Assembly: GCF_910592395.1 (NCBI RefSeq)
Contig: NC_088308.1
Location: 7,829,001-7,889,000 of the forward strand
Reading direction: 5' to 3'
DNA: 60,000 nt
Source of the DNA: Lineus longissimus
Taxonomy: Eukaryota > Nemertea > Pilidiophora > Heteronemertea > Lineidae
Part shown: positions 10,387 to 21,100 of the stretch, piece after piece
Layout: the number at the start of each line of letters is the position of its first letter
Position numbering within the stretch: position 1 is the first letter of the stretch
Translations under genes and position numbers: made by a program
The notes under the pieces: generated by a model
What the model was told of the DNA's origin: nothing
Databases searched by the model: none
The model's input: only the letters and a program-made list of their open reading frames with translations

Positions 10387-13300
10387 TCAGAACTCAGTAC
10401 ACGTATCTGGCGAATCATAGCGCTCAGTCCTTTGTAGCAACGTTCGTCTTTCGTCTGCTGTTGTCGTTGTTTGTTGTTGAAGTAAACCAATGTCTGATGA
10501 TATTGACTCATCGTCGCTTTCTTTAGTGTCAAGTTCTTTCACCGAGTTGTTGTGTCGGTCTGATGCATACTCGTATCGCCGTGCAACTACGGTGAAGATT
10601 ATGAGGCCTACGATGATAAGTCCAGCGAGAAGATAGAAAAAGTAATCTAGGTAGCCATCATTGATTTCATCTGGATACCATGGATCTGGAAAAATGTAGG
10701 ATTTGTTTGTTAATTCTGAATAAAAGCTGATTGTAAGAATGGCATTTTTGGTCCTCTTCATCGTAATTGACGATATTCCTTGGTAGGCAACAACAGACAG
10801 GAGAGCTGATAGGCAACAATTCATCATCATCGTCATCATCATAGCTTCATATCACTTTGTGATTTTGTCATAAATTTGGGTGAAAATTTATAAAAGAAAC
10901 GGTGAAATCTAGTTGACTGTTAGCCAGCCAACACATGAAATTTTATTCCAGTTGTGCATTACAGTGGAACCTCCCTTAGTGGACACCTCTCTATAAGTTT
11001 TAGTCCCAAAGCGGTTGTTTCTATTCAATTAGACCTCTCTAATCAGGACACCTCTCTATTAAGGACAGCACTTGTCAGTCCCGAGGGTGTCCTTAATAGA
11101 GAGGTTCTACTGTACATGTATTTGGATTACTAGGACTTTCAGCAATGTAATTACATGTATTTGGATCACAAAGGACTTCAAGTTAATTTACTCACCGTTA
11201 GCAGTCACTGCATTAACTATTATGAGTAGTAATGAACTGAGGTATTGTCCAAGACCAATGGTTATCAAGAAGATACCAGTTACAACGGCCTTCATCGATA
11301 GTGGCGCTTCTCTAAATGCAAACTCTAGTGCTGAAAAGTTTTACAAATAAATTCATGCCATTATTTTCTAGTGTTGTGTTTGAGTAAGTCATTTCCCAGG
11401 CCAAAATACCATGAATTATGTTCTGTTAACCGTAGAATTTTCGTGGCCTCTTTGTTTTAGAGTTTTGCGAAAATTTCTGAAAAAATAAAACATTTCATGA
11501 TTTTTATTTTTTTAATTTTTATTCTCATACACAAGTTTCTGAATGGAACTCGGATTGATTTTGTTTCATGCTGTAGACTATACTCACATGTGACTTCCAT
11601 AAAGACCAGGCTCATCCCAAATAACAGAAACTGAGGCACTTGATACAGAACGCTCAGCTGGGAGGCATAGAAGTTTTCACCTCCAACTACTTGCACCGTT
11701 GCACCATTTTCCTTGATGTCTATTTTTCTGTGGTACTCTAAGATTCCGGCGATTATGGCTGATGCAGATGCAAATAAAAAGCCAAGACCTGGAGAAAAAG
11801 CAACACTGACAATTTGAGTTAAGGGCTCTTCCAATCCATGATTCAATGTAAAAAATGTGGATTCAAAGTGCTGATATTTCTGAAATGACTTGGTATATTG
11901 AGATGAACTATTCATATTGTCGTTTAATGAATACAGAGAGCATGTAATCGCAAACTTAGTGCAAGTAGTGACACTTGTTAGCTGAAATAATTGTTTTCCT
12001 TACAGTTTCTGACCAAATGAAAAAAAGAAGGAACTTCATTAAACTTGGCAGGTTGATGGTTTAAGAATGCTCTCTTTAGGAATGGCTTTACAGTGAAAAA
12101 GTTTTTCTCAATTTTGGAAAGAAATGGCTTCTTATTGCGGTGGGACCCCAAATTGTGAAAAAAAATTTACAAGACCATTGGTTGGAAGCTCCTGATGGTC
12201 ACTTTCCGATTAATTCATTCTTGCTGTGAATTTAAAATGTTTTGAGGTATGTATAAACTGCTCTTGAAATGGTCTTGGGGGAGCATGATTCCTAAGAGAG
12301 GGCAACTGAACCTACCCATTCGAATAAGTGGTGTAGGTCTCCTCCAAAATGAGTCCAGTAGGGGATAAATGACTCTGTCTAGCAGTGGTATGAGTAGAAT
12401 GACTCCGCCGTAAATGAAAATGTGCAGAGAGGCAGCTGGGAGGGTGAAGCTGCCGAGATGGAGGTTCATCCTCTCTGCCTGGAGGAGGTAGCTGCTATTG
12501 GTCTGAAAGGAAGATGGAATAAAGGGCTGCATGGATTGTGTTCTGGCTTTGGACTTGAACACCCATTTGTCATGTAAATTTAGACCAAAAGTTGATGTCG
12601 CTAATTGCAGTTAAAAAAGTAGACGTTGGCATAAAACTGTGAGGTCAAGAGATGTTTGACTTGGGTTAGAAACTCAGTTCCACTCTTACCTGTGCGAATA
12701 TTGTCCAGTATATCATCCCTGTTAAAAATATTGGAAAGACGCCTCCGAGCATTTTCACATCCTCGACTTCTTGTTCTGTTCTGCTGCCGCCATAATGGAT
12801 CTTTGCATAATCCAGAAAGGATGGAAGATCGAGTGGAACCTGTTTATATTTGTTGCATAAAGCTTCGTAAATAATCTTACAGGTTGCTGCTATTTGGCTG
12901 CCTGTAAAAGGAAAACAAGAGGAAGGTAACTGTACTCATTTGTTTCTCTGAGTCGGACATCATTAATCATCATCATCACCATCATTTTCAAGAGCTATCG
13001 GAAGTTAAGTAACCGCACCGGTCACTAAAAGGGTAACTCGTGTCAAATTTCACCATATGATGTTTTAGCTGTTTTTGACAAATGACTATGTCATTTTCTC
13101 ATAAATCGGTAAGATTTTCGAATCGAAATGCACATTTTCTAGAAATTGATGGTTTAATCCCGCCCGGACGCCTCGCTTCGATGCCGTTTTCTTTGATGAC
13201 GTCACAACATGAACATTTTGGCAGTCGCGGTGGTTTACATTCAGCGATTTTATAATAAATCTATTAAATCAAAAATGGAAAATTTGAGCTTTACATTTGT

Positions 13301-16144
13301 GATCAACAATTAAAAACAGACGTATTTCCGCAAAGTTGTAAATCACATCATAGTATCACTTTAACTTCCGATAGCTAATGACAAGTTGTGTTTTGTGTGA
13401 TGTCACTTGTGATGTCGATGAATGAGGTGAATTTACCATTACCTTTTGGTGGAATGACAATAAACTTTTTCCTGGCCGTTATGAAGAACGTAATGGCTAA
13501 CATCATGGTGAGACCAGGGATAAGATATCCCAAGGCAAAGTTCACCTCTTGTTGAATGTAGACCATCAATGTGTAGGCTATGATGCATCCTATTGTCATG
13601 CACCAATAGTACCTGAAACGTACAGAGAATGGTTTAAGATTTGACCATATCTATACCACCACTTTGGCTCAAGTCTCTTTGGGCAAGTTCAGAATAGGCT
13701 TGGCATGAGAACATGCAGACTCCGAAGTTTGAAAACTTGGCAACAACCTGAAAGTGCAGAGTTTGAGGTCAGAACAAAACACAAACGCTAAACAAAATGT
13801 GTTTGTTGAGACAACCTTAGACTTTGTAGAGTTAAGCCAGTACCAGACAAAACAAAATCTGTTTATTGGCATATCTCCTCAAAAATCAGAATTCATTGCC
13901 TGAATTAAATCATTACGTACCAGGCAAAGAATGTCTGTATGGCATGTGTTCCAACATGTTCCACTTGTCGCGCGCCAAAAGGGGTACAGTTGGCCTTGAC
14001 TCCGCCTGTTGCTATAGCAACCAGAAAGATCCCAATCAGAAAGTAGGCTCGTCTGCCATCCTATCGAAAAAATAATTGAAAAGATTATCATACATGATAA
14101 TCCCTGAAAAACGATGGTTTATTTACTACATGCTCAGAGGACGTCCTGGCTGTTGCTGATAATTGCAAAAGTGAAAGCGTGCGAGAATGTTCAATACCAA
14201 AAAAAAAAAAAAAAAAAAAATTTCGACGTACATGTACGTAATAGTGAGTATGACTACAATACCTTAGTGAAGAGCAGTCTATTTTGTGTGCGTCTGCCTG
14301 TATACAAGTCTATAAGGGTTATATTGTTAACGTACCAGTGGCATTTCATAAGGTCCTAGTCTTGTGTAGTAAAATGCAGCTGCTGGCAGGAAAAAAGTAC
14401 CTGCCAAGAGAAAAAATATTTTAATTTTCGGCGATGTTGGCTAAGTAAAGTGATAAATCTGGTTTTTCGTGTGTGGAATTTGCGGCGCTAATCATCGAAA
14501 GCCTTGATGACAGCGTAATGAAATTATTTTAAATGATTTAACCTGGGGATCTCCAGTCCACTTGTCCAAAATGAATGTTTTTGGACTCCCTCTGGCTGAG
14601 CTAGTAAAAAGGTGGTTATAATTCAGATGCAGCTTTAGCATTACTAAAGATTTGTTTTACCTATTTTGTGAAGAATAGTGCACTAATAATGCCGACTCAG
14701 CAGTGGCATCACTTCTACCTTACTTAACTAACATGTGAAGGAGTGCACTCGCTCGGTCTCAGCAGTGGCATCACTTCTACCTTACTTGCCTAACATGTGA
14801 AGGAGTGCATTCTCTTGGTCTCCGCAGTGGCATCACTTCTACCTTACTTACCTAACATGTGAAGGAGTGCATTCTCTTGGTCTCCGCAGTGGCATCACTT
14901 CTACCTTACTTACCTAACATGTGAAGGAGTGCACTCGCTCGGTCTCGGCAGTGGCATCACTTCTACCTTACTTACCTAACATGTGAAGGAGTGCACTCGC
15001 TCGGTATCGGCAGTGGCATCACTTCTACCTTACTTACCTAACATGTGAAGGAGTGCACTCGCTCGGTCTCAGCAGTGGCATCACTTCTACCTTACTTACC
15101 TAACATGTGAAGGAGTGCACTCACTCGGTCTCGGCAGTGGCATCACTTCTACCTTACTTACCTAACATGTGAAGGAGTGCACTCGCTCGGTATCGGCAGT
15201 GGCATCACTTCTACCTTACTTACCTAACATGTGAAGGAGTGCACTCGCTCGGTCTCAGCAGTGGCATCACTTCTACCTTACTTACCTAACATGTGAAGGA
15301 GTGCACTCACTCGGTCTCAGCAGTGGCATCACTTCTACCTTACTTACCTAACATGTGAAGGAGTGCACTCGCCAGCAAGGCATTGTATTGTCCAATATAA
15401 GAATCAGCTATCCATCCAGCAATGGGTGGTACCAAGTAACATGTACCTGAAATTAAGCGTTGTCATCATCAGCATCAGTAGCATGATCAGCAGCTGCAGC
15501 ATTTGCTTAAGCACCACCATGCAGAGCAGTGATTTTTGTTGCTGCGACCTGCAATTGGTGTTGGTAACAAAAATATCACCTGTCTGCAGGTAAAAATGGG
15601 TAATCTTTCACAGTTTGATATTGATTGCAAGTTGCTCTGATTCTTGTCGCTGGCACCTGTGATGACCACCGCAAATGAGTGGATTTTATTGCATGTGATC
15701 ATAATCGCAGCAACAAAATTTGCTTGTTTGTAGGGAGGTTATGAATAGTTTACCTTTCCTCCCCTCCCCAAGGAGACCAAATGAAACAGCAATAGAGTAA
15801 ATGTCAGAAAGTCATCATATGATGGAAAGACTAAAGAAAGAGCGCAACAAATGGTTTTTCCTTCAAATGAAATCCTCAAATGAATAAGTCATAAGATTAT
15901 GATTATGATGATTCCACTCACCAGTAAATATGAGACTGATGGTGACGGCATCCACGCTATCGAACTTAAGATGGTTCGTACAGAACATTACAAGATTTGA
16001 TGCGATGCTGTGGAAGGTCAACCTCTCACAGAGCTCCAGGAGAGGGATACGCAAAGCTATGAAGATTGCGTTTGTATCTCGTTTCCTGACTTCATCTTCC
16101 TTGATCGACTGGTACGTTTTACTTTCGATGAACGACCTGGACAT
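10387..16144 (-). CDS. SLC15A3/A4-like proton-coupled peptide/histidine transporter, copy A (complete)
   Basis: Ten coding exons on the minus strand: 16144-15922 (ATG), 15446-15348, 14400-14336, 14060-13921, 13612-13443, 12901-12690, 12502-12316, 11788-11588, 11330-11196, 10685-10387 (stop). Total 1,731 nt, 576 residues, close to human SLC15A4 (about 577). POT/PTR2 family signs are the ExxER motif of TM1 (ELCERLTFHSI), the PHT-like TGGVKANCTPFG segment in exon 4, and a final helix followed by YYF/RRYEYA-type sequence. The FYxxINxG motif of the family reads YYWCMTIG here. Start chosen at ATG 16144 because TAA lies in frame just upstream. Relatives import histidine and di-/tripeptides out of endolysosomes with protons. 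The long C-terminal tail contains DERRTLL, an acidic dileucine-type sorting signal. Copy B next door has the same intron positions and phases. Confidence 0.93.
10962..11112. mobile_element. TA-type palindromic MITE
   Basis: 151 bp flanked by TA on both sides in intron 9 of SLC15 copy A. It opens CAGTGGAACCTCCCTTAG and closes TAGAGAGGTTCTACTG. Shorter than the roughly 177-bp members because of a gap in the left half. Confidence 0.82.
13026..13364. mobile_element. TTAA-type inverted-repeat element, copy 2
   Basis: Second copy of the element at 4808-5142, about 90 percent identical by eye, in the same orientation, in intron 5 of SLC15 copy A. The left border is mutated (CTAAAAGGG); the right border keeps CACTTTAA. 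Non-autonomous. Confidence 0.75.
14201..14222. repeat. Poly(A) tract
   Basis: A homopolymer of about twenty A residues in intron 3 of SLC15 copy A. No retroposon body is obvious next to it. Confidence 0.8.
14701..15360 (-). repeat. 62-bp minisatellite carrying exon 2 tail and splice donor, 11 copies
   Basis: CAGTGGCATCACTTC recurs at 14701, 14763, 14825, 14887, 14949, 15011, 15073, 15135, 15197, 15259 and 15321, always 62 bp apart. On the minus strand each unit holds the last about 25 nt of SLC15 copy A exon 2 (AGTGCACTCCTTCACATG, then TTAG) followed by the donor GTAAGTAAGG. The authentic exon ends at 15348 and every further copy is intronic. Units differ by only a few substitutions, so the expansion is young. 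Confidence 0.95.
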
Positions 16145-17249
16145 TTTCACAGTTTAGGGAGTATCCTTTTCAAATTACCTGAAAAAGGAAATAACTCAGA
16201 TTGTCAGCATATTAAAATCTACTAGTGTTGTGCGAGTGACAATTGTTAACTAGTTATCACAAGTGGTGGGTTATACTGCCAGAACTAACCGCCTAAACTT
16301 TGAGGCAGTTCCACATGGCTAGTCTCGCTAATTGACCACCTGATTCTGACTGATACCCTGTCTTTGTCTTTGGCAAACCCATTTCCCTCCTCCATTTGAT
16401 TAAGGAATTGATTACAAACAGTAAGGTATCGGTGATCACTCCAGACACCACAAGGGCAATGCTACCACCAAGGTTTTGGTCAAAATGAAAGCTCCATCCA
16501 GCCGGTGTTTGGTGAGACAGCAGACACCAACAGTGCGGTAGCAATTTCTTTTCTAAAACACAAACTAAACATCAAATGTGATTTTGATTGCTTTATGACA
16601 GCTTCTAAATTTTGCACCAACCCAAGCTGTTATGGTTGCCTAACCATAACCTTGACCACCAAAATGAGGCACAGTGCATCATGCAGAGGAAACAGTGGTA
16701 CAATGTAACCTAGGTGTTTTAGAATGTGGAACAATTGTATTTGATGACGGTGTTGTCTACCTGTTTTCCATTGCTTGAATGCAGCAGGGTTGTGTTGAAA
16801 TATTACCTGTGCATACTACCTTGGATGTCTACAGCTGGTTTTGAAGTGAGGCACTGTCATGCAGTTCTGAGTGTTCAATATCGAGTGTCATCTGTAGGCC
16901 TGTATAGAAATCTCCGACTGTTCAGATGGTTGTGATAAGGTGTCCTTCCCATATTCTGTTTAAATGAGCACAGGGTGATGGTCTAGTTTGATAAGACCGT
17001 TATGATATGATGCCTCGTTCTCGAGGGAGGACATTAAAACAGGGACAATTATATGCGAGTAGGTTAACCAGCTGGAAGAGTTAACATGCCTTGATAACCA
17101 TGGAAGAGTTCCATGGCACAATGTCCACGCTCCAAAATCTTAGGGCCATTTGTCAATGAAGTGCCTTGAAATTGATAACCAGCTGAAGGAGTTGTTATTT
17201 GAAGGATTAATTTCACACAGCTGGCAGAGCAAAAACACGCTTGAGAATT
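16145..17249. other. Spacer upstream of SLC15 copy A
   Basis: The 5' flank of copy A and the spacer to copy B. It should hold the copy A promoter and any 5'UTR exon, but no TATA box or clear initiator stands out. Short open frames lack splice context or family similarity. Confidence 0.5.
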
Positions 17250-17778
17250 GCTTCTCCTAAAACATCCTGGGGTGGATGAGCCAAAATGCCTCAAGAATCA
17301 ACGACAAGTGAAAACATCCTGGGTTGTCGATATGGGTTGCTGCCTCAGATGGTAAGCACTTCCGTAGAGTACGTTCAACAGACTGTGTTCTCGTAAAACA
17401 TCCTGGGATGGATGAGCCAAAATGCCTCAAGAATCAACAACAAGTGAAAACATCCTGGGTTGTCGATATGGGTTGCTGCCTCAGATGGTAAGCACTTCCG
17501 TAGAGTACGTTCAACAGACTGTGTTCTCGTAAAACATCCTGGGATGGATGAGCCAAAATGCCTCAAGAATCAACAACAAGTGAAAACATCCTGGGTTGTC
17601 GATATGGGTTGCTGCCTCAGATGGTAAGCACTTCCGTAGAGTACGTTCAACAGACTGTGTTCTCGTAAAACATCCTGGGATGGATGAGCCAAAATGCCTC
17701 AAGAATCAACAACAAGTGAAAACATCCTGGGTTGTCGATATGGGTTGCTGCCTCAGATTCGCCGTAGCACTTCCGTAG
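17250..17778. repeat. 136-bp tandem array, about 4 copies
   Basis: TCTCGTAAAACATCCTGGG recurs at 17389, 17525 and 17661, with a shorter diverged unit starting near 17255. The period is exactly 136 bp. Each unit contains CTCAGATG followed by GTAAGC, a good plus-strand splice-donor match, but no coding exon is recognised here. The roughly 60-residue open frames on both strands repeat with the array and are not supported as genes. Confidence 0.92.
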
Positions 17779-17916
17779 AGGATGTTCAACAGACTGCGTT
17801 ATCATGTTCCATACAGCTTTTTAGCCGCAGCCGTAGTTAACTGGTAGCCCTAGGCTATAATCTGGCAGCATTCCACACAAAAGGGAGGACAACATCATAT
17901 TATTGTAAAGGCAGTG

Positions 17917-17922
17917 TTTATT
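17917..17922 (-). terminator. Polyadenylation signal for SLC15 copy B
   Basis: Minus-strand AATAAA (TTTATT on plus) 203 nt beyond the copy B stop. It is the first hexamer found downstream of the stop, giving a 3'UTR of about 220 nt. Confidence 0.6.
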
Positions 17923-18124
17923 AGTGAAACGGGCATACATCGATCATACCATTTTCCTATATTGAAATTTCAGTATTCACATCCTCTAATTTATCACAAT
18001 AGCAAAAGTCAGTGAAAGAGGCAGGCCAAAGTAGGCCTATTTATCACATGAAAGAAGTCATTTTGTTCAACAGTTGCATTTTCTATGTGTTAACACTGAA
18101 AATTGCAGACTGCTATTGTTGGTA

Positions 18125-21100
18125 TCAATCCTCCACGATATATCTCTCTGATGCATATTTATACCTCTTCGCTATGACGATGAATATCAAGAGGCCAACA
18201 ACTGTTAGTCCAGTGAGAAGGAAGAAAAAGTAATCTAAGTAGCCTTTGTTTATCTCGTCAGGGTACCAAGGGTCTGAAAAAGAGATGATATATTTAGGTT
18301 AATTTGACCGAGATCATGGAAGTAGCATTTTGGGGAAGTTGAAGGTTTCATCCATTTGTCTTAGCGATTCTTTACCCAAAAGCCCTTCCTAATCCTAGAC
18401 TGTGCCATGGACAGAGTAAGGCTGCTCGATCCTCAACTGAACAGGTTCAGGAAGCAGTGATGAAGTTTTGCTATGGTTATGATCTTTGTTGTAGTCAATC
18501 AGAGTCACACTTTAGTTATGATGGTTGAAAGTAGGTCAGTCAGAGTCACACTTTAGTTATGATGGTTGAAAGTATCAGTATTTCAGTCCAAGTCACACTT
18601 TAGTTATGATGGTTGAAAGTAGGTCGGTCAGAGTCACACTTTAGTGATGATGGTTGAAAGTAGGTCAGTCAGAGTCACACTTTAGTTATGATGGTTGAAA
18701 GTAGGTCAGTCCAAGTCACACTTTAGTTGTGATGGTTGAAAGTAGGTCAGTCCGAGTCACACTTTAGTTATGATGGTTGAAAGTAGGTCGGTCAGAGTCA
18801 CACTTTAGTGATGATGGTTGAAAGTAGGTCAGTCCAAGTCACACTTTAGTTATGATGGTTGAAAGTAGGTCAGTCCAAGTCACACTTTAGTTGTGATGGT
18901 TGAAAGTAGGTCAGTCCGAGTCACACTTTAGTTATGATGGTTGAAAGTAGGTCAGTCAGAGTCACATTTTAGTTATGATGGTTGAAAGTAGGTCAGTCCG
19001 TGTCACTCTTTAGTTATGATGGTTGAAAGAATGTCAGTCCGAGTCACACTTTAGTTATGATGGTTGAAAGTAGGTCAGTCTGAGTCACACTTTAGTTATG
19101 ATGGTTGAAACTAGGTCAGTCCGAGTCACACTTTACTTATGACGGTTGAAAGTAGGTCAGTCGGAGTCACACTTTAGTTGTGATTGTTAAAAGTAGGTTA
19201 GTTCGAGTCACACTTTAGTTATGATGGTCAAAAGTAGAATAAGATCATGAAGATCTTGGTCAAAGGACAGTTTGTAAAGTAGTTAGTTCTGAACTTACTG
19301 TTTGCTGTGGCTGCATTGACTATTATCACCAGTAATGAGCTAGTATATTGTCCCAACCCGATTGTCACCATGTAGATACCAGTAACAACGGCTTTCAGTG
19401 ACTGTGGAGCTTCCTTGTAGGCAAACTCTAACGCTGAAAGGAGCAAATTCTCATGATGAGAAAGATAGTGGTTCTTTTATATAAGTAGGAGTTTGATATG
19501 CGAGGAGCTTCTCATGTGTGACTCACTCAAGCCCAACCTACTGTGATTGTGACTGGGTGGCTTTGAAATCTCTATTTGGGATATGAGGTTGAATTTGCTA
19601 AGTCATGCAAGCTTGCATCTGTCTTAAACTAATAAAGAACTGGTACTGTCTTTGCCAGTTTTTTTTTATGGAGACTTCCACGCAGTTCAAATCATACACA
19701 CATGTGCATGAGTCAGATATTCCATTTTAAAAAACTGAGTACAGTAACCCTTTTAATGCAAATTATTTTATACCACAAACCATACATTGGCAGAAATATT
19801 TCTTACATGTTATCTCCATGAAAACGAGACTTATACCATACAAGGTAAATTGTGGCACTTGATACAGGACACTCAGGTGGGATGCGTCGAAATATTCTCC
19901 TCCGACTTTCTGTCTGATTACGCCATTTTCCTTGATGTCGACTTTCCTGTAGAATTCCAAGATTCCGGCAACTGCTACTGATATGGAGGCAAAGACGAAA
20001 CCCAAACCTGAAGAGAAGTAAATTTCCAACATGAGCTCTAGTTTTGAGCAATTTTAAGTTGCACATCATAGTCAAAGTGACAAATTAAAGGACTTCGTCT
20101 CTTCCAGCATTTGTCAAGCTGAGGGTAGATGATCTGTCTAGCAGCGAAACCATGACATGCACCTACCCATTCTGACTAAAGGACTTGGTCTCCTCCAACA
20201 TTAGTCAAGCTGAGGGTAGAAACCAGGACAGTAGTGCACCACCAATTCTGACTAAAGGACTCCTCCAGTATCAAGCTAAGGGTAGATGACTCTTGTCTCG
20301 CCGCAAAGCCAGAACAGTATATACATCTACCCATCCTGACTAAAGGACATGGTCTTCTCCAAAATTTGTCAAGCTGAGGGTAGATGACCCTGCCCAGCAG
20401 CGACACTAGGATAGTATATGAACCTTTACCCATTCTGACTAAAGGACTTGGTCTCTTCCAACATATGTCAAGCTGAGGGTAGATGACTCTGTCTAGCAGC
20501 GAAACCATGACATTATATGCACCTACCCATTCTGACTAAAGGACTTGGTCTCTTCCAACATATGTCAAGCTGAGGGTAGATGACTCTGTCTAGCAGCAAA
20601 ACCATGACATTATATACACCTACCCATTCTGACTAAAGGACTTGGTCTCTTCCAACATATGTCAAGCTGAGGGTAGATGACTCTGTCTAGCAGCAAAACC
20701 ATGACATTATATACACCTACCCATTCTGACTAAAGGACTTGGTCTCTTCCAACATATGTCAAGCTGAGGGTAGATGACTCTGTCTAGCAGCGAAACCATG
20801 ACATTATATGCACCTACCCATTCTGACTAAAGGACTTGGTCTCTTCCAACATATGTCAAGCTGAGGGTAGATGACTCAGTCTAGCAGCAAAACCATGACA
20901 GTATATACACCTACCCATTCTGACTAAAGGACTCGGTCTCTTCCAATAATATTTATCAAGCTGAAGGTAGATGACCCTGTCTAGCAGCAAAACCATGACA
21001 GTATATACACCTACCCATTCTGACTAAAGGTCTTGGTCAGTCCTCAACATTTGTCAAGCTGAGGTTAGAAACCAGGACAGTATGTACACCTACCCATTCT

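Noticed and set aside
14701-15360. Regular 62-bp repeats considered as a CRISPR-like array
   Set aside because: Whole units are repeated head to tail without unique spacers, in an animal intron.
17375-17778. Identical 63-residue minus-strand and 60-residue plus-strand open frames
   Set aside because: Exact products of the 136-bp tandem repeat; no independent evidence for translation.
20176-20508. 110-residue open frame repeating VSLLDRVIYPQLD and RPSPLVRMG
   Set aside because: It is the captured exon 7 tail read through repeat units; the real exon ends at 21094 with conserved phase.
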